Shown here: one piece after another, positions 58,471 to 64,000 of the stretch | Position numbering within the stretch: the first letter of the stretch is position 1 | Layout of the letters: each line of letters opens with the position of its first letter | Origin: Hofstenia miamia | Taxonomy: Eukaryota; Xenacoelomorpha; Acoela | Direction: 5' to 3' | Length of the DNA stretch: 64,000 bases | Assembly: GCA_004352715.1 (NCBI GenBank) | Contig: SCFE01000089.1 | Location: 1,095,661 to 1,159,660, forward strand | Made by a program: the position numbers and the translations under genes | Notes under the pieces: generated by a model | The model's database searches: none | What the model saw: the letters and a program-made list of their open reading frames with translations, nothing else | Told to the model about the DNA's origin: nothing

Positions 58471-58684
58471 TTATTTGATCAGTGAATTGTTTATTCCATC
58501 TTATTGAGATTTGAATATTTTGTTGTCACAAAATATCTAGAATTAATAATATATATTTTTTTGATCTGATTTTGTTGTAAAAATATAATTATAATATTAT
58601 GATCTATTGAAGTGTAAATTTTTCATTATCGTTACTCAAAATGATATGCAATTTTTAGATATGCTAATATATTGTTTTACTTAT

Positions 58685-58698
58685 AGCGACGTTTAGAA
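58685..58698 (+). promoter_or_regulatory. Splice-acceptor-like site directly upstream of the COQ6 start
   Basis: ATTGTTTTACTTATAG (AG at 58685-58686) precedes the COQ6 ATG by 12 bases, with no exon visible upstream. It could end a 5'-UTR intron or receive a trans-spliced leader, or be chance in T-rich DNA. Confidence 0.35.
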
Positions 58699-59982
58699 AT
58701 GAACCTTTTCAAACGATCGTTTTCAGTTAGTTCAATTTCTGATCGCTATGACATTATCATTAGCGGGGCTGGCGTAATAGGTTCATATTGTGCTACACAC
58801 TTAGCATCGTTGAAAAGTCTTTCTAGAAAAAAGATTTTGTTGATTGACAAAATAAAGCCCAAACCTATTATCAAAAATGAACCCTCTGTGAGAATTACCG
58901 GATTATCTCCTTTAAGCACGCACTTGTTTACAGAATCTGGCGTTTGGAGTAAGCTTCCAAATCGGGCTTGTAAAGCTGAAAAAATGCAAGTATGGGATTC
59001 TCATTCATCTTCATTTGTAGTTTTTTCAGATAGCATTAATAGAGACATTGCTACATTTGTAGAAAATGATGTTATTTTGAAAAGTATTTTTGATAACATA
59101 CAGTTACAACACAATATTTCTACTCATTATGGTGAACCGCTCAACGATATATATATTTCGGAATCTGGTCCTATTACAGTTAAAATTGGAAATAATGAAG
59201 TGGCGACTGATTTATTAATTGGTACTGATGGATTTAATTCCCAAGTTCGTAAGCTTGCCAAGATTAATTGGACTACGTGGACTTATGATCAGCTCGCTAC
59301 TACTTGTTTAGTGGAGATTAATAGCAACATCAATAATATAGCTTTTCAAAAGTTTCTTCCTACTGGGCCTCTTGCCATGCTTCCTATCTCTGATAAAATT
59401 TGTCAAGTGATTTATTTCGCTCCACACATTGCAGCAAAAATATTAAGAGAAAAGTCTTGTTCTGATATAATAAACTTTTTAAATAGCTCGTTTGTTGCTC
59501 CACCAACGAAATCTAATTTAACACAACTAAGTGAATACATATTTCCTCCTATTAAAGGCTTTCAAAAGCCACCTCAGGTTGTAGACATTATCACAAAATT
59601 GGCATCTTTTCCAATACATTTTGGACATGCCTCAAACTATTTTCTGAAACCTGGCATTGTTTTACTTGGAGATGCTGCGCATGCATTACATCCTTTGGCC
59701 GGACAGGGTGCAAATTGTGGATTTAGCGATGTAAGATTTCTATCTTTAGCACTTGAAACAGCTATAGAAAATGGACTTCCTTTAACAGATAATGGTATTC
59801 TTACTAAGTTTGAAACTGACTCCCAAAGACATAATTTACCAATACAGTTAATGTGTGAGATGTTTTATCGCACATCGTCAACAGATTTTCCTCTAATTGC
59901 TGCCGCAAGGGCATTGGCTACAAATGTTGCAGCTCATTCAAAATTTATAAATTCGAATATGATTTCCTGGGCTTCTACATAG
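58699..59982 (+). CDS. COQ6: COQ6, ubiquinone biosynthesis flavin monooxygenase (single exon)
   Basis: A complete 427-residue protein, close to the length of animal COQ6. Residues 1-14, rich in Ser and Arg/Lys (MNLFKRSFSVSSIS), fit a mitochondrial presequence. The FAD-binding Rossmann motif GAGVIG is at 23-28. The aromatic-hydroxylase signature RITGLSPLSTHLF follows. GTDGFNSQVRK is at 175-185. The second FAD motif GDAAHALHPLAGQGANCGFS, starting at residue 324, is the most diagnostic. COQ6 hydroxylates C5 of the benzoquinone ring precursor in the coenzyme Q synthesis complex on the matrix side of the inner mitochondrial membrane, with electrons from ferredoxin. The frame has no intron and no lesion. 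A related UbiH/UbiF-type enzyme would share the motifs, but length and presequence favour COQ6. Candidate poly(A) signals AATAAA occur near 60382 and 60426. Confidence 0.92.
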   Translation: MNLFKRSFSVSSISDRYDIIISGAGVIGSYCATHLASLKSLSRKKILLIDKIKPKPIIKNEPSVRITGLSPLSTHLFTESGVWSKLPNRACKAEKMQVWDSHSSSFVVFSDSINRDIATFVENDVILKSIFDNIQLQHNISTHYGEPLNDIYISESGPITVKIGNNEVATDLLIGTDGFNSQVRKLAKINWTTWTYDQLATTCLVEINSNINNIAFQKFLPTGPLAMLPISDKICQVIYFAPHIAAKILREKSCSDIINFLNSSFVAPPTKSNLTQLSEYIFPPIKGFQKPPQVVDIITKLASFPIHFGHASNYFLKPGIVLLGDAAHALHPLAGQGANCGFSDVRFLSLALETAIENGLPLTDNGILTKFETDSQRHNLPIQLMCEMFYRTSSTDFPLIAAARALATNVAAHSKFINSNMISWAST

Positions 59983-61300
59983 TTAAATTTTTTATTACTA
60001 AATGTAAAATTTTTGCAAAAAATTTTACCATATTTTTTCATTTTAGTTAAAAAATCCTTTCAAGTAGTTTTTTATTGTAGTGTTTTTTTTCAAATTAAAT
60101 TTATATATTGCTGCTACTGTAAGACAATTTGATTGCGTTGGTTTTGGCAATTTTTCATTTCCGTGGTATTTCATTTCGCTTGTAGTTGGTTACAGTACAG
60201 TATAGTACAGTCTTTTAATCTAGAAAATTAATAGCTTTACAGTATCAGTTATACTATGATACATAATTTTATTTTAATTCATTTTCAGCAATTGAGCACG
60301 ATAAAGTCTCATCATCAGTTTTGTTACAATCGTCAACAACTGAATTTGCTTAGTTAACGATTATTGTATTTTCCCAAATCTTTAATAAATTTTCTCGTCA
60401 ACATATTTTTACAGAAATTTTTCTTCAATAAAGTCTCTGTTGCAGTCAAAAAAAGTATTTGTACATAAACTAGCTAAAAATACCGTTTATTTGATCCTCG
60501 AAGAAAGTTTTCACTTGGTATCTCGCTTTAAAATACAATTATGCATGACTCATTTACTTACTATGCTTGCTTACACCTTAAGCTTCAATGACTTATATGT
60601 ATTTGCAATGGCATTACGATTGCGTATTGCAGAATTAGTGCAGTGATGGAAAACCTGTTTCACATGAATGTTCTAAATATTATTCCTCAGCTCTTAAAAT
60701 CTGAATATACTGTATATTGCAACAGTCTAATTACTATTATCTCTTGCAGCAAAATTTACTTATTGACAATAAATATTTTGTTGCAAGAAAATATTTCATG
60801 TAATGAATTTTTAACACTTTTTTGCATTATTGTAGATTCCTTCAGCATCAAAAAATTGCATTTTATCTAGATAATATACGAAGACTTTTTGAATGCAACA
60901 AAAACTTCATTGAAATCAAATCGACTATAATGAATACAACAGACTCTATTGACTGCAACAGTGACTTTATAGAAGAAAAATTGCTGTATAGTGTATACGT
61001 TTAATGCTTAAATTGAATTTTGTTCTGTTAACACAATAATATTAATAAACTTTGTCCCAGTTAATAAGTAAAGCAGTTTTTTAGTAAAATGAGGTAGTAT
61101 GATATAAGCACGAGTATAATTTTAAGTTTCAATTTTCATTTTTTTATAATATGCACAAGATCCTAAACTATCTATTTCGAGCCAAAACCATGATATTAAA
61201 ACCCCAATTATTGATATAAAACTACTTATTAATTGGGACAGAGTTTAATAATTTTAGTTCCTAACTTTTTAAATTCTGAGTAATACTTGCTTTAAGAACC
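59983..61300. other. COQ6 3' flank and intergenic DNA
   Basis: AT-rich, with AATAAA signals near 60382 and 60426. Frames at 60440-61004 are AT-biased, overlapping and without motifs, so I do not call genes. Confidence 0.45.
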
Positions 61301-61336
61301 CTAGTTTATTTTCTATGCTTCCATATCATATTATTA

Positions 61337-63757
61337 ATGAATTTATTTTCTGATGTTGTCCCGATACATTCTATTCTACCCAATTCTACCAAGTTTGCTT
61401 ATTCAAGCGTCGGAGCCTGTAAGAGTTTACTAGTACAAGAAGATGGATCCAGTCACGCAGCATCTACAATTGTTTATCCCAAACTTTGTCCACTACATCT
61501 TAATTGTTTGGTATGTTAATTCATACATTTTAAATATATATTTTCTGATGGCACGAATCCCAATGTCCACATTTTTATTGCTCTAATTGTAAGCTTACTT
61601 CGTAATTATATTTTGCGAGATGACTAACAATCAGTCCTAAATATATTCTAATTTAGACATGTTATAATGATAGTCCCAATCTGAAACTTTGTATTCAATT
61701 AGTGATCTTTGAGTATTAACTGTATCTCAGTGGTAAATTTATAGTTTAAGGCTGTGTCTCATATATGTTTTAAGTCTGCAATATAGAGTTTATCAAGAAA
61801 TATTTTTTAAAGTTCCAAATATGGTAGTAATGAAATGTTCTTTAGAAACTATCTTCCCAGTTTTATTCGATCTTTCCTGGATTTACTCCACCTTCGCAAC
61901 GAACACTAAACAATGGTATTGAAGAGCAGATCCACTATTTTCTTGAACAAGATGCAATGACTAAGGTTAGCGAGCACCTCAATCTTCTACCCAAAAACAA
62001 ATGTGTTGACTTCTTTTCATTTGCAGAGGGCGATGGGACTTACCAAAATCCATTCATTGATATTCCTTTGAATACCATTGACGATATTGTAACAGAAGAT
62101 TACCTGTTACGTTCTTTCACCGATCATTACAATCGGGCACAATGCTTGAGTAACCTTGTGGATGTAGTTCAGGTAATATTCCCTGTTCTTGTAATAAATT
62201 GTATGTTAATATCAAGGCCTACCAAAGTTAAAATTATGGTTTAATGCCTCATTTAAGAATATAGAAACAAAAATGTACTGATTTTATTACTTTTAATTGA
62301 ATTTTTTACACATATATGAATGTATTTTTAGAGTGCATTTAGCACAGGGCCAGTAATCTTTGATCTGAATTATGGCCTACTATCATAGGTAATAATTTAA
62401 CAAAAATTTTTAAATATATTTTATTGGTCTGCTGTTATATTTNTTAATGCCTCATTTAAGAATATAGAAACAAAAATTTACTGATTTTATTATTTTTAAT
62501 TGAATTTTTTTACACATATATGAATGTATTTTTAGAGTGCATTTAGCACAGGGCCAGTAATCTTTGATCTGAATTATGGCCTACTATCATAGGTAATAAT
62601 TTAACAAAAATTTTTAACTATATTTTATTGGTAAGCTGTTATATTTACTATTTCAAGGTTGATTGGATGGCAGATGGAAGGCATCTAATTATCACTGCGT
62701 ATGGATCATCCAACACCTTTGTTGGGGTGTTTAAATGGATTGCTTCAAGTAGCAATCCTTACACTGAAATTATTCGATTTGATTTCAAAAAGGAGATTCG
62801 TCAGCTAAAAGCCATCCATGTCAATAATTTGTTCTATATTGTATTAGCATCTGACTTTAGCTTGGCTTTATTTAAAGGTTGTTAATGCAATGTAGGTTAA
62901 AACTGAAAAACTACGTTATTTCTTCGTTCTTGAAATCATTTAATATTTTAGAACACTGGAGTTCTACTGAAATTGTTTTATATAGATCAAAAAGTTTTCA
63001 GGAAAGATTCTAAGTATCGCACTGAACTGAATTATACAAATATGATGGTCATTGACCTATGCCATGCAATATGTAATGCTTTGCATTTTACTTGAACATA
63101 TTGCAAAAATATTAGTTTTTACATTAAACGCTGTGTTCCATTTACTATTTTAAATTATTTTTATTGTATCAATCTAGTTTCTCATCTATCAATTTCCGCA
63201 AAAATAATATAGCATTAGTATTAGGTCTATATACATTCATTAACAGCCATGTATAAAAAAAATAGTATCTAATAAAAACGCAAGCCTTTGTTTGGAATTA
63301 ATTGAAGAGATGGACATGCCNATATAGCATTAGTATTATGTCTATATACATTCATTAACACCCATGTATAAAAAACATAGTATCTAATAAAAACGCAAGC
63401 CTTTGTTTGGAATTAATTGAAGAGATGGACATGCCACATTTTATCCAATCGGTTGATACAAGTAGTTTAATAGAGGAACAGCTATTGATTCTAACTGATG
63501 ACGGCACCATTGCCATGAAGAAGGATTCAATCTTCAACACAGTCGCTCTCCCCAAGAGATTTGAGTTCTATACCCTTGATGACTGGAGAAAAGCAGTTTG
63601 GTCAAACTATCACCCGCTGGTTTCTTTTATATGGTATATTTTAGCTGTATTAAGCATCAGTATTGGATGTTATTTCAGTATTATTGTACTTTATTTCGCA
63701 ATAAATCATTTGGAACTTTCAAATACTGAATATGTGGCAAGGGATTTTTTGCACTAA
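61337..63757 (+). CDS. Unrecognised single-pass membrane protein, at least five exons
   Basis: Exons 61337-61510, 61861-62172, 62658-62877, 62962-63072 and 63381-63757 join in one frame (397 residues from the ATG at 61337) with good sites: TTTG|GTATGT, CTTCCCAG|TTT, TTCAG|GTAATA, TTTCAAG|GTT, AAAG|GTTGTT, GGAG|TTC, ATAT|GTAATG, CATAG|TAT. The ATG is uncertain: an acceptor at 61304 would extend the frame upstream, so more 5' exons may exist. Exon 3 (VDWMADGRHLIITAYGSS, FVGVFKW) and exon 5 (QLLILTDDGTIAMKKD) read like beta-propeller blades. Near the C-terminus FIWYILAVLSISIGCYFSII is a clear transmembrane helix with a short polar tail. The plan, a propeller-like domain followed by one membrane helix, is shared by Sec12/PREB-like and some other membrane proteins, but I cannot match a family. 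A poly(A) signal AATAAA is at 63893. Exon 5 is partly duplicated around a single N at 63321. Confidence 0.65.
62242..62643. repeat. 200-bp duplication around a single N (intronic)
   Basis: 62242-62442 and 62444-62643 are nearly identical (TTAATGCCTCATTTAAGAAT..), with a few base differences, joined by one N at 62443. Most likely unmerged contig ends inside intron 2 of the gene at 61337-63757. Confidence 0.85.
63207..63435. repeat. 114-bp duplication around a single N spanning an exon start
   Basis: 63207-63320 and 63322-63435 match (ATATAGCATTAGTATTA..ATGGACATGCC) apart from a few bases, around one N at 63321. The duplicate includes the start of exon 5 of the neighbouring gene, so only the second copy is used in the model. 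Confidence 0.85.
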
Positions 63758-63892
63758 ATTAAGTCCTATGCGAAGTTCAAAATTTAGTATTTGCATTATT
63801 CACACCACATCATTTCGATCTAGACTTTGTGGGTTTTTCGAATTTGGTGGGTGAATTGACGATTTAATAATACATGTACAAAGAAGAAGATA

Positions 63893-63898
63893 CAATAA
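63893..63898 (+). terminator. Polyadenylation signal AATAAA
   Basis: AATAAA followed by a T-rich stretch, about 136 bases after the stop of the five-exon membrane-protein gene. Confidence 0.6.
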
Positions 63899-64000
63899 AG
63901 TTTTATTTTAATAATCTGTTTAAGTTTCGAAGCCTATTAACGCTATAACATAACACTTGTGAGGCTCTTTCACATTTATAATGATCGATCTTGCAACAGC

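Noticed and set aside
60440-61004. Three overlapping plus-strand frames between COQ6 and the next gene
   Set aside because: AT-biased, no splice signals matching the downstream exons, no motif.
1-64000. CRISPR arrays, rRNA, bacterial operons, prophage or viral structural genes
   Set aside because: None seen; introns, retroelements and dispersed single genes point to an animal nuclear genome.

Overview
The window looks like AT-rich nuclear DNA from an invertebrate animal. Genes are sparse and split by short spliceosomal introns with GT..AG ends, the standard stop codons are used, and most recognisable sequence is decayed transposable elements. Bacterial, viral or plasmid origin is not supported. 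I cannot name the phylum from the sequence alone.

Host genes. Three can be reconstructed with confidence. (1) A three-exon minus-strand gene at 38130-39837 encodes the meiotic recombination cofactor Hop2 (PSMC3IP). (2) A single-exon plus-strand gene at 58699-59982 encodes the mitochondrial ubiquinone-biosynthesis flavoprotein COQ6. (3) A plus-strand gene of at least five exons at 61337-63757 encodes an unrecognised protein with beta-propeller-like segments and one C-terminal membrane segment. Two well-formed minus-strand exons (6170-6451, 5189-5551) show at least one further gene near the left end. A complete 58-residue reading frame at 53907-54083 predicts a small secreted His/Asp-rich peptide lying between two inverted Penelope fragments. 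No operon-like linkage or shared pathway joins these genes.

Layout. 1-9 kb: gap-rich DNA, Penelope scraps, the two orphan exons and an internally deleted DDE transposon. 9-10.6 kb: a Penelope element between 286-bp direct repeats. 11.2-13.2 kb: a LINE with a 447-bp hAT-like insertion. 13.4-13.8 kb: a 71-bp-period minisatellite. 14.3-22.8 kb: a large element with roughly 2-kb inverted arms. 23-30.5 kb: several LINE fragments, one split by a 2.6-kb hAT-like element with a perfect 8-bp target duplication. 30-33.2 kb: duplicated blocks around isolated single Ns, best read as assembly artefact. 33-37 kb: LINE, Penelope and MITE fragments. 38-41.7 kb: Hop2 followed by a frameshifted mariner. 41.8-50.3 kb: a piggyBac-like remnant, MITEs, two minisatellites and an inverted-repeat composite. 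53.4-57.6 kb: Penelope copies and a Tc1-like element. 58.7-64 kb: the two right-hand genes.

Limits. Seven long N runs (two exactly 1000 long, so of arbitrary size) and six isolated single Ns interrupt the sequence. Five of the six single Ns sit between near-identical flanking blocks, so some apparent duplications are probably not biological. Family names rest on motifs read by eye; no searches were run.
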